Origin: Mediterranea sp. (in: CFB group bacteria)
GTDB taxonomy: Bacteria; Bacteroidota; Bacteroidia; Bacteroidales; Bacteroidaceae
Length of the DNA stretch: 40,014 nucleotides
Direction: 5' to 3'
Assembly (NCBI GenBank): GCA_031262385.1
Contig: JAISHU010000159.1
Location: forward strand, 1 to 40,014
Made by a program: the position numbers and the translations under genes. Position 1 is the stretch's first letter. Each line of letters starts with the position of its first letter. A model generated the notes under the pieces. That model made no database searches, was not told the DNA's origin, and saw only the letters and a program-made list of their open reading frames with translations. Positions 26,801 through 34,686 of this stretch are shown here, piece by piece.

Positions 26801-27023
26801 GCGTTTGAAATATGCCGAACTCTCTTACACCTTCGACAACAACAGTTGGATAAAGAAGGTGGGGTTAAGTAGCCTCAAGATATTTGGCAACGGTAACAAC
26901 CTCTTCTTATGGACGAAGATGCCCGACGACCGCGAGTCGAATACCAATGCCAGCGGAGTAACTAATAATTCCAGTTACCCAACGGCAAGGCGCTTTAATT
27001 TAGGATTAAGAATAACTTTATAA
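23865..27023 (+). CDS. xusA: SusC-family TonB-dependent outer-membrane transporter XusA
   Basis: Outer-membrane importer of xylan oligosaccharides in the xus scheme. The 1052 residues comprise a signal peptide (about 1-28, ...LVSLPALAQ); a CarboxypepD_reg-like N-terminal extension (about 32-105, RGTVVDSRGDAVIGASIRLK); a TonB box DEVIVVGFG (111-119); a plug domain (about 125-235, with LVLVDGIERPMNSVDINSVA and GVRGANGVILITTKRG); and a beta barrel to the end (final RRFNLGLRITL, terminating in a hydrophobic residue as usual). It is first in a six-gene operon, 13 bases before xusB. The substrate assignment rests on the operon's GH10 gene and gene order. Confidence 0.95.
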   Translation: MKNEVKQFGRTACFFLLLLLVSLPALAQNGQTVRGTVVDSRGDAVIGASIRLKGNDALGTITDVDGRFTFNNVPAGSTLIISYIGMQSLEVRAAFGRDMKITLEEDAELLDEVIVVGFGQQKKESVVGAIAQTSAKVLERTGGVSSLGQALTGNLPGVVTMTTTGKPGEEDPQITIRGVSSWNGSDPLVLVDGIERPMNSVDINSVATISVLKDASATAVFGVRGANGVILITTKRGEEGKANININVSTTLKTYSKLPAILDAYDTFGLRNKVIEGELGYTPTAWGKYQPHAIMDKYRNPANTAEFERYPNVNWVDELLKDVATSYNANISVAGGTSFVKYYASMDYQHEGDIYKQVTNNRGYQAGYGYDRINVRSNLDFNLTKTTKLSVNLSGSHAVQRGTNGYGYEYTVWAAFYGVAPDAFRPKYSDGTFGYYYPNPTQASANSMEDISVNGVGYTSNDRLNTDFTLVQDLSFLLKGLSIQGRLAFDNAFQETGRGIDDINDWEDNPHKWIDPDTGIAYTDVTTESNNKFDYKNSISWMTGAGTVNNWMTYRRLNYSAQIKYGNTFGLHSVGAMGNFSREEYATGDQLPFYRENWVFRGTYDYAKRYLIEYNGAYNGSEKFASDYRFAFFQSGAVGWVVTEEPWFKKLNMKWFDYLKFRASYGEIGDDNINDRWLYADRYAANGSAFSQGLAGIGDQASSSLSPYTGYHQTTVGNPNVHWEKAKKTDIAAEFGFLGGAITGSIDFFSEKRSDILLAGGDRAVPAYFGATAPTANLGEVESKGYELEVRWSKPINDWRIWGNASYTHATNKILNADDPQLMPEYQKKANKPINQTNSYVDKGYYNNWDELYGSTSHDALDDMRMPGNYIILDYDADGIISSLDNIPYGFTGIPQNTFNAQIGVDYKGWSFFVQFYGVNNVTRYVGTQSLGGVRNIAFDEGSYWSKEDMNADVPLPRWGTQASTYTPGTRYLYDGSYLRLKYAELSYTFDNNSWIKKVGLSSLKIFGNGNNLFLWTKMPDDRESNTNASGVTNNSSYPTARRFNLGLRITL

Positions 27024-27036
27024 TCTTAAGTATACG

Positions 27037-28920
27037 ATGAAGACAAAAATTATACAATATTTAATCTTTGGGGTGGTTGCGTTTTCGTTCAGCCTTACCT
27101 CTTGTACGGATTATTTAGATAAAGCTCCCGAATCGGTTATCTCGGAAGATGATGCTTATAAAAACTTCACCAACTTCCAGGGACTGGTTGAACGCATGTA
27201 CCAAGTGATTCCCGACGTGGCTAAAGCGTATTGGGTGTCGTCGTTCAATTGGGGAGAAGACGAAGTAGTAACAACCGGTAACGGTGAATATCTATTTGGC
27301 TTTAGTGTAGACCGCGGTAACTATCGCGACTATTTTAATAAAGGGGATTGCTTCCTCGATCGTAATTGGTTTGTGGGACGTGAGAACCCGGATGCAAAGT
27401 TCAACAAAGCCGTTTGGGGTGGTTCATGGTATGCCATTCGCATTGCTAATATGGGTTTGCAAGCCATCGCCGATGGTAAACTCACCGACGCTACCCAAGA
27501 AGAGCGCAACCTCATAGAAGGTCAGCTCTATTACTGCCGTGCTTGGTTCTATTTTCAGCTTACCAAGTATTGGGGCGGACTTCCCTATGTAGATTATGTA
27601 TTGCCCAGCGGCGAAGCTTTTACGTTGCCGCGCGAAACCTATCGTGAGAATGCCGAGAAAATGGCTGCCGATTTTCAGAAAGCTGCCGACTTGTTGCCCA
27701 TGAACTGGGATAACACTACTGTCGGAGGAGCAACAAAGGGGCAAAATGATCTTCGCCCCAATAAGATATGGGCTTTATCCTATCTGGGAAAAACCTATCT
27801 GTATGCGGGTAGCCCGCTGATGGTAAACGGCATCAATGGTCCCAAAACGTATGATGCCGATATGTGCAAGAAAGCGGCGGATGCATTTGGGCAGGTCCTT
27901 ACCTTGGTAGAAAGTGGACAGACACAGTATGCGTTGGTCGATTTTACTAAATATAGTGACCTGTTTTATACCAATCAGCAAGGTTGGTTGATGCCGGGGT
28001 CTACCGAAGCAATTGTTCGCAGTCCGACTTATGGTCCCGATTCATATTGGCGACAGATGAACTCTTATCAAATATCAAAAATGGCAAACGGTGATGGTAT
28101 TATCCTGCTTCCTTCTGCCAATTATGTAAACTACTTTGGTATGGCAAATGGTCGCCCGCTTACGGATGCTGCCTCGGGATTCGATAAATCACATCCTTGG
28201 AAAGATCGTGATCCTCGCTTCTATTACAACTTCATTTATGATGGCGTACAAGTAGTAAAAGGCACTATGCTTGCCGAAGAAGAACAATATAGATATGCCG
28301 ATCTCTATTCCGGTAATCCATATTGGCGTGCCGACCCCACTGCTACCAGCCGTACAGGTTACCTCAATTATAAGTTCATTCCTATCGGAGCAAATACATG
28401 GGATAAAGATTACGATTACTCGCACTCCAGCCACATGCATTTGTCGTGGTTGCGTTTAGCCGATGTTTACCTGATGTATGCAGAAGCAGCCGCACAAGGT
28501 TACGGCGGAGCTACCGGCAAGAGTAGTACCTATTCCGGAACAGCAGCCGATGCCATCAATACCATTCGCGACCGAGCCGGTGTAGGACATGTTGCCGATG
28601 AATATTTGGGTAGTACCGAAGCTTTTATGGGTGAAGTACGTCGTGAACGTGCGGTAGAACTTTCGTTTGAGGCACATCGTTTCCACGACTTGCGCCGTTG
28701 GCTGTTGCTTACGGAACCTCCCTACAACATTAAAACCAGTCAAGAGTTTGACCGTGTAGGAACGTTCGACCCCGAAGCCGACCCCAAAGAAGGCGAGGTA
28801 CGTAACTTCCGTGAAGAAGTAATCATTACCCGTAATTTAACGAGCAAGCATTACTGGTTACCATTCAAGACCGAAGATGTGAGTATGTATCCCGAGTTTA
28901 ACCAAAATCCGGGCTGGTAA
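27037..28920 (+). CDS. xusB: SusD-family surface glycan-binding lipoprotein XusB
   Basis: Lid-like lipoprotein that binds glycan above the XusA pore. The 627 residues have a lipoprotein signal with Cys23 (SLTSCTDYLDKAPES), typical of SusD. The helical TPR-like region includes EGQLYYCRAWFYFQLTKYWG, matching the RAxxYFxLxxxfG(d/g)VP signature followed by LPYVDY. The C-terminus contains EVRRERAVELSFEAHRFHDL (the RRERR.EL..EG.R..DL motif) and ends FNQNPGW. It pairs with XusA directly upstream and is 30 bases before xusC. Confidence 0.95.
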   Translation: MKTKIIQYLIFGVVAFSFSLTSCTDYLDKAPESVISEDDAYKNFTNFQGLVERMYQVIPDVAKAYWVSSFNWGEDEVVTTGNGEYLFGFSVDRGNYRDYFNKGDCFLDRNWFVGRENPDAKFNKAVWGGSWYAIRIANMGLQAIADGKLTDATQEERNLIEGQLYYCRAWFYFQLTKYWGGLPYVDYVLPSGEAFTLPRETYRENAEKMAADFQKAADLLPMNWDNTTVGGATKGQNDLRPNKIWALSYLGKTYLYAGSPLMVNGINGPKTYDADMCKKAADAFGQVLTLVESGQTQYALVDFTKYSDLFYTNQQGWLMPGSTEAIVRSPTYGPDSYWRQMNSYQISKMANGDGIILLPSANYVNYFGMANGRPLTDAASGFDKSHPWKDRDPRFYYNFIYDGVQVVKGTMLAEEEQYRYADLYSGNPYWRADPTATSRTGYLNYKFIPIGANTWDKDYDYSHSSHMHLSWLRLADVYLMYAEAAAQGYGGATGKSSTYSGTAADAINTIRDRAGVGHVADEYLGSTEAFMGEVRRERAVELSFEAHRFHDLRRWLLLTEPPYNIKTSQEFDRVGTFDPEADPKEGEVRNFREEVIITRNLTSKHYWLPFKTEDVSMYPEFNQNPGW

Positions 28921-28950
28921 CGAATTGAAAACCTTTAAACAAAGATTACA

Positions 28951-31791
28951 ATGAAACATATATATAAAGGACTCGCACTCTGTGCCGCATTCGCTTTTGG
29001 CTCTATGCACACTTTTGCCCAGGAACAGTTGGCAATCGATGAGGCATTGGACTTGATGGGCGATTCGACGGAAGTGCAGGTTGCATTTCGCAGCATCGAC
29101 CGGCAAGACCTCTTGGGAGGTATCTCTGTGGTCGATGTGGCTGACTTATCAAAGAAAGCCTATACCACCAGTAGCCTTGATTTTATTGGAAACGTGGTAG
29201 GCGGCGTAAGTGGTGGTACACTTTGGGGCATGGACGACTATCTGGTAGTTGTCGACGGTATGGTGCGCGACTATAACAACGTACTCTCTTCTGAAATAGA
29301 CCAAATTACGTTGCTTAAGGGGGCTGCCGCTGTGGTGCTCTATGGTAGTCGTGCCTCTAAAGGTGTTATCCAAATCACCACCAAACGTGGACACGTAGGT
29401 CCTGTTGATATTAAAATTAATGTCAATTCGGGCATGCATACACCCAAGTCGTTTCCCAAGTATCTGGGTTCGGCAGAATACATGTCGCTCTACAACGAAG
29501 CTCTGATTAACGACGGAAGTTCTGCTCGCTACAGTGACACTGAAATTTATCGCTATGCATCGGGCGAAAACCCTTATCGCTATCCCGATGTAGATATGTA
29601 TTCGTGGGACTACTTGCGTAAAGCTTACAACCGTAGTGAAGCTGTTGCCGAGATTAGCGGCGGTAACCAGCGTGTACGCTTCTATACAACCACCGGTTAT
29701 TTGCGGGAATCATCGCTGTTAAAAGTGGGTAATGCTGCCGATAACTATGTGAGCCGCTTTTTCGTACGCGGTAATGTAGATATGAAGCTTCACGACCTTA
29801 TCACCGCACAAGCCGATGCTAATGTGACGTTCTACGATGCCTATACCGCTGCGGGCAACTGGTGGAGCAATGCTGCTACATTCCGTCCCAATCGCGTAGC
29901 TCCGTTGATTCCTTTGAGTTATATTGCCGAAAACGACATTAACACATGGAATACGATTAATAATAGTAACTACATTATCGACGGGAAGTATTTCTTTGGC
30001 GGTTCGCAGCAAGATCTCACCAACCCCATTGCTGCATCGTATGCAGCCGGCGATAGCAAGTATGTCAGCCGCCAGTTCCAATTTAACTCTCGGTTTGATA
30101 TCAATTTGCGTCCGGTGTTGCAAGGACTATTTTTCCGTGCCAAATACGGAATCGACTATGCTTCGGTCTATACTCAAGGATATACCAATACTTATGCTAC
30201 CTTCCAGCCTACTTGGACCAATTCCGGTGGAGGCGATATGATTGCTTCGGTAACCAATAACGGCACACAAGATGAGAAGACGGGCGATGAAAGAATTAAC
30301 GGTTCATCGTATCGATACACCTACAATGTATCTTTGCAATTCGATTACAACCGAACATTCAACACCGACCATAATGTGTTTGCAATGATTTTGGGTAATG
30401 CTTGGCAAACTCAGCAAAGCGGCGAATATCATCGCATCACCAATTTGAATATGGGCGTGCAAGCTTCTTACAACTATCAGCACAAGTATTATGCCGATTT
30501 AAGCATCGGATTGCCTTATTCCACCAAATTGCCCGAGGGCAATCGCATGGGGTTCTCGCCTACGCTGACTTTGGGCTGGCGTCCGGTAAAGGAGGCTTTC
30601 TTTCAAAATACAGCATTCGACGATTTGATGCTTACCGCTTCTGCGGGCATGATTATGGAAGACCTTGATATCACCGACCCCCAAGACGGCGGTACAGGTT
30701 ACTATCTCTACCGACAGATATTGCAACGTGGAGGTTGGTTCTCGTGGGCTGATTTGGGTGGTGAAGCTGCTACCGAATATCAACGTAGTAACAACTACGA
30801 CCTCACCTTCGTGAAACGCAAAGAGTTTACCGTGGGGTTGAAAGGCTCGCTGTGGAATAAATTGATTTCGTTCGACTTCAATTATTTCACCAACCGTATG
30901 GATGACGGTTTAACCCGACCTTCTTCACTCTATCCCAACTATTTCACACAGGTAGGTTATCCCACTTCGTCCATTCTTCCGATATTCAACTTTACGCAAC
31001 AAGACCGTTCGGGCTTCGACTACAGTGTTTACGTCAATAAAAAAGTTAACAAAGTAGATCTTACATTGGGCGTAAGCGGTATGTATTATACCACAAACAA
31101 TGTGAAGCTCGACGAGAGTTACGGTAATGCTTATCAAACTCGGATGGGTCGTCCTATTGATGCCATTTGGGGCTTAGAAAGCTTAGGCTTCTTCCGCGAC
31201 CAAGCCGATATCGATGCATCTCCTTCGCAAACATCCTTGGGCGAAATCAGACCCGGTGATATTAAGTACAAAGATCAAAACGGGGATGGATTTGTCGATG
31301 TTAACGACGAAGTTTTCTTAGGACGTTGGGATATTCCATTCCGTATGGGTATAAACCTCACAGTGAAATGGCGCAATTTTACGCTGTTTGCCATGGGTAA
31401 CGGCTATTTTGGCGGTTATGACATAAAAAACAGTTCGTATTATTGGGTAAATGGCGAAGGCAAGTATTCTGAGGTTGTACGCAACCGCTGGACACCCGAA
31501 ACAGCGAACACGGCTACTTATCCGCGACTTACGGCAGGTAATGGCGGCAATAATAACCGCAATTCGGATTTCTGGATGTACAAAACCGATTATTTCAATC
31601 TGGGCGCCGCACAACTTACCTACGACCTTCCGGAGAAACTGTTGCAAGGCACCTTTATTAAAGGTGTAAGTGTGTATGTGAGCGGCTACAACCTGCTTAT
31701 GATTTCCAAAGAACGCAAGCATTTGGAGATGACTGTGGGTGGTTCTCCTGAAACGCGCTTCTACAACTTAGGTTTAAAAGGTGTTTTTTAA
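28951..31791 (+). CDS. xusC: Second SusC-family transporter XusC, without N-terminal extension
   Basis: TonB-dependent outer-membrane transporter of 946 residues. The signal peptide is about 1-23 (ends MHTFAQ). Unlike XusA it has no CarboxypepD_reg-like domain. After a short acidic segment (AIDEALDLMGDS) comes STEVQVAFRSIDRQDLLGGI (residues 39-58), which I take as the TonB-box region leading straight to the plug (YLVVVDGMVRDYNNVLSSEI, GSRASKGVIQITTKRG). The barrel continues to a final NLGLKGVF ending in Phe. The plug and barrel are complete, so the short N-terminus looks like a subtype feature, not damage. It pairs with XusD. Confidence 0.94.
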   Translation: MKHIYKGLALCAAFAFGSMHTFAQEQLAIDEALDLMGDSTEVQVAFRSIDRQDLLGGISVVDVADLSKKAYTTSSLDFIGNVVGGVSGGTLWGMDDYLVVVDGMVRDYNNVLSSEIDQITLLKGAAAVVLYGSRASKGVIQITTKRGHVGPVDIKINVNSGMHTPKSFPKYLGSAEYMSLYNEALINDGSSARYSDTEIYRYASGENPYRYPDVDMYSWDYLRKAYNRSEAVAEISGGNQRVRFYTTTGYLRESSLLKVGNAADNYVSRFFVRGNVDMKLHDLITAQADANVTFYDAYTAAGNWWSNAATFRPNRVAPLIPLSYIAENDINTWNTINNSNYIIDGKYFFGGSQQDLTNPIAASYAAGDSKYVSRQFQFNSRFDINLRPVLQGLFFRAKYGIDYASVYTQGYTNTYATFQPTWTNSGGGDMIASVTNNGTQDEKTGDERINGSSYRYTYNVSLQFDYNRTFNTDHNVFAMILGNAWQTQQSGEYHRITNLNMGVQASYNYQHKYYADLSIGLPYSTKLPEGNRMGFSPTLTLGWRPVKEAFFQNTAFDDLMLTASAGMIMEDLDITDPQDGGTGYYLYRQILQRGGWFSWADLGGEAATEYQRSNNYDLTFVKRKEFTVGLKGSLWNKLISFDFNYFTNRMDDGLTRPSSLYPNYFTQVGYPTSSILPIFNFTQQDRSGFDYSVYVNKKVNKVDLTLGVSGMYYTTNNVKLDESYGNAYQTRMGRPIDAIWGLESLGFFRDQADIDASPSQTSLGEIRPGDIKYKDQNGDGFVDVNDEVFLGRWDIPFRMGINLTVKWRNFTLFAMGNGYFGGYDIKNSSYYWVNGEGKYSEVVRNRWTPETANTATYPRLTAGNGGNNNRNSDFWMYKTDYFNLGAAQLTYDLPEKLLQGTFIKGVSVYVSGYNLLMISKERKHLEMTVGGSPETRFYNLGLKGVF

Positions 31792-31807
31792 ATCTGTATA
31801 ATCTAAA

Positions 31808-33616
31808 ATGAATTACATCATGAAGAAGATAAAAATAATAGCAATAGTTGCCCTTATAGCACCGGCATTCTCGCTTTTGACAAGCTGTAGTGATTTGTTC
31901 GAACCGGCTATTGAAAACGAGAAGCAGACCGATATGCTCTACGACTTGCCATCGTGGGCAACAGGATTGTTGGGGCATGCGTATATCAGTAACCCGGTAG
32001 GTTCGTGGTCGTTCAATGATGTGGCTACCGACGATGCCGTATCCAACGACCCGTACGACAACTATCGTCGTATGGCTACCGGTAGTTGGCGCTCTAATAA
32101 TAACCCCATGGATCGGTGGCAATATCTGCGTGCATCATGGCAATATTTGAATCAGTTTATTACTATGACCGATGATATCCATTGGGCTAACGACCCTATT
32201 GTGTCCGAGTTGTTCCGTCAACGTATGAAGGGAGATGCATTGGGTATGCGTGCCTTCTATATGTACCATCTGCTAATGAACCATGCCGGTTATACCGCCG
32301 ACGGACAGTTGTTGGGCATTCCCATACTTACCGAACCCGAAGAGGTGGTGACCGAAGGCGATATTGCCGGGACCTACAATCATGCTCGGAACACCTTCGT
32401 TGAATGTTTGGCGCAACTCAACAAAGATATAGAGGATGCCATCACTCTCTTGCCCGAAGATTATGGAGATGCACTGCCCATGCCTTCCAAATACGCTTCA
32501 ACCGGTGCTACCGAAGCACAATATCACCGCGTTTTTGGTGATAACGGCAAAAACCGTATGAGCGCCCGTATCGCTCGTGCCGTTCGCGCACAAGCTGCAT
32601 TGTTGGCAGCCAGCCCTGCTTATAGCGATGGTAGCGGTGTGACGTGGGAACAAGCAGCCAACCGTATGGCAGAAGTGCTGAATGGTTTGGGCAGCAACCC
32701 CATAGCAGAACTCGATGCTACCGGTAATAAATGGTATGCCGACGGTGCCGCCATTCAAAATATGACGGCAGGTTCGAATGTGAAAGAGATGCTGTGGCGT
32801 GGCAACAAAGAACAGAATGCTTCGTTAGAGCAGACACATTATCCGCCGACTCTTTTCGGTAGCGGACGTCTCAATCCCACACAGAACTTGGTGGATGCTT
32901 TCCCTGCAAAGAATGGTTACCCCATTACGGATGCCAACAGTGGTTATAATGCCAATACTCCCTACGACAATCGTGACCCGCGTTTAGACCTTTACATTAT
33001 TCGTAACGGTAGTACGGCAGGTCCGAATAACGCGGTCATCACTACTGCCGTCAGTGGAAGTGATGAGAATGCATTGGGCAAAACAGCAACCTCTACACGT
33101 ACGGGATACTATATGAAGAAGCATTTGGTACAATCGGTAAATGCCAATCCACAAATGACTACCAGCCAGTATCACTACAAAGCTTTCATGCGCTACACCG
33201 AGTTCTTCTTGGGTTACGCCGAAGCTGCCAACGAAGCGTGGGGACCCACCGGAACCGGTAGCAACAGTTACTCGGCTTACGACGTCATCAAGGCGATTCG
33301 TGCACGTGCAGGTATCGGTGCCGACAACGGCGATGCTTACCTCGAATCTATCAAAAACGACCAAACCAAGATGCGCGAACTCATTCGCAACGAACGTCGC
33401 TTGGAACTCTGCTTCGAGGGCTTCCGCTTCTGGGACTTACGCCGCTGGAAAGCTCCGCTCAACGAGGCTGCCAAAGGTATGAGTATTAGTGGTAGCACTT
33501 ACACGGTGTTGCCCACCGTGGAGGCGCGTTCTTACCAAGACTATATGTACTACGGTCCCATCCCTTACAGCGAAGTACTGAAGTTCAGCAACCTCGTGCA
33601 GAATGCAGGGTGGTAA
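31808..33616 (+). CDS. xusD: Second SusD-family lipoprotein XusD
   Basis: Surface glycan-binding partner of XusC, 602 residues. The lipobox is LLTSC with Cys27 (or Cys23 if translation starts at the second ATG, 31820, MKKIKIIAIV, which is equally plausible). SusD features include RAFYMYHLLMNHAGYTADGQ (residues about 149-168), the RDPRLDLYIIRNG segment, and ELIRNERRLELCFEGFRFWD near the C-terminus, which ends LVQNAGW. It is clearly diverged from XusB, so the two pairs probably prefer different chain lengths or substitutions (inference). Confidence 0.95.
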   Translation: MNYIMKKIKIIAIVALIAPAFSLLTSCSDLFEPAIENEKQTDMLYDLPSWATGLLGHAYISNPVGSWSFNDVATDDAVSNDPYDNYRRMATGSWRSNNNPMDRWQYLRASWQYLNQFITMTDDIHWANDPIVSELFRQRMKGDALGMRAFYMYHLLMNHAGYTADGQLLGIPILTEPEEVVTEGDIAGTYNHARNTFVECLAQLNKDIEDAITLLPEDYGDALPMPSKYASTGATEAQYHRVFGDNGKNRMSARIARAVRAQAALLAASPAYSDGSGVTWEQAANRMAEVLNGLGSNPIAELDATGNKWYADGAAIQNMTAGSNVKEMLWRGNKEQNASLEQTHYPPTLFGSGRLNPTQNLVDAFPAKNGYPITDANSGYNANTPYDNRDPRLDLYIIRNGSTAGPNNAVITTAVSGSDENALGKTATSTRTGYYMKKHLVQSVNANPQMTTSQYHYKAFMRYTEFFLGYAEAANEAWGPTGTGSNSYSAYDVIKAIRARAGIGADNGDAYLESIKNDQTKMRELIRNERRLELCFEGFRFWDLRRWKAPLNEAAKGMSISGSTYTVLPTVEARSYQDYMYYGPIPYSEVLKFSNLVQNAGW

Positions 33617-33646
33617 TCCTTATCTAACATTTAACAGAACGACACA

Positions 33647-34672
33647 ATGAAAAAAGTATTTATACTATCCTTACTGACCCTCGCCGGTCTCTCTCTCAAT
33701 AGTTGCCAAAACGGCGACTGGGAATTTCCCGACTTTGAGTACAGCACGGTCTACTTTGCGTATCAAAGTCCGCTCCGCACCATCTGTCTGGGCGAAGATG
33801 TGTACGACACTACGCTGGATAATCTGTACCAATGCCAAATTATGGCTACCATGGGCGGCGTGTACGACAATACCGGCAATGTAGACATCAGTTTCCGCGT
33901 AGACAACTCGCTGTGCGACAACCTGCAGTTTACAGGCACCACTACCGATGTAGTGGCTATGCCTACGAGCTACTACTCGCTGTCGTCCGACCGCATCACT
34001 ATCCCCAAAGGTAAGGTATTGGGCGGCGTAACGGTGCAACTCACCGATGCTTTCTTTGCCGACCCCAAAGCACTTACTACCAACTACGTCATTCCGGTGG
34101 TGATGACGGGCGTTGCCGGTGCCGACTCTATCTTGAGTGGTGCGCCGCTGGCTACGAACCCCATCCGTACCCATGCCGAAGACTGGGATGTGCTGCCCAA
34201 AGACTACATTCTTTATGGTGTGAAGTACATCAACAAGTACGATGCCAATTACCTGCGTCGCGGTAAAGACGTGTATAGCGGTGCGAAAACCGGTACCGAG
34301 GTTCGTCATGCCGAATATGTGGAGAAAGACGAAGTGATAGACGCTATCACCACCCGTTCGCTCAACACCATTGCATGGGCGTACAATGCGCAAGACCTCG
34401 ACGGCAATAACATCGATTGCAACCTGCTCATTACCTTCAACGACAACGGCGACTGCACCCTCAGCACCGACTCCGAAGGGGTGACGGTGTCGGGCAGTGG
34501 CAAGTTTGTATCCAAAGGCGACAAAAAGAGCTGGGGCAACGTAGACCGCGATGTACTCTATCTGGACTATACGCTGCAACATCACGGCATCACCTGCGTT
34601 ACCAGCGACACCCTTGTGGTACGCGACCGCGGTATGAAAGCCGAATGGTTCTCCGTAGAAGTTAAACCGTAA
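33647..34672 (+). CDS. xusE: Surface lipoprotein XusE (DUF1735-like N-terminus)
   Basis: A 341-residue lipoprotein with signal MKKVFILSLLTLAGLSLNSC, lipid-anchored at Cys20. The N-terminal half has the pattern of DUF1735/BT_3987-like domains (FEYSTVYFAYQSPLRTICLG ... YDTTLDNLYQCQIMATMGG). The C-terminal half is beta-rich and hydrophilic. There are no catalytic signatures. The position between xusD and xyn10C matches xusE of the known xylan core cluster, where it is thought to be an additional surface glycan-binding protein. 30 bases separate it from xusD and 14 from xyn10C. Confidence 0.87.
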   Translation: MKKVFILSLLTLAGLSLNSCQNGDWEFPDFEYSTVYFAYQSPLRTICLGEDVYDTTLDNLYQCQIMATMGGVYDNTGNVDISFRVDNSLCDNLQFTGTTTDVVAMPTSYYSLSSDRITIPKGKVLGGVTVQLTDAFFADPKALTTNYVIPVVMTGVAGADSILSGAPLATNPIRTHAEDWDVLPKDYILYGVKYINKYDANYLRRGKDVYSGAKTGTEVRHAEYVEKDEVIDAITTRSLNTIAWAYNAQDLDGNNIDCNLLITFNDNGDCTLSTDSEGVTVSGSGKFVSKGDKKSWGNVDRDVLYLDYTLQHHGITCVTSDTLVVRDRGMKAEWFSVEVKP

Positions 34673-34686
34673 TAAAAAGAACAGTT

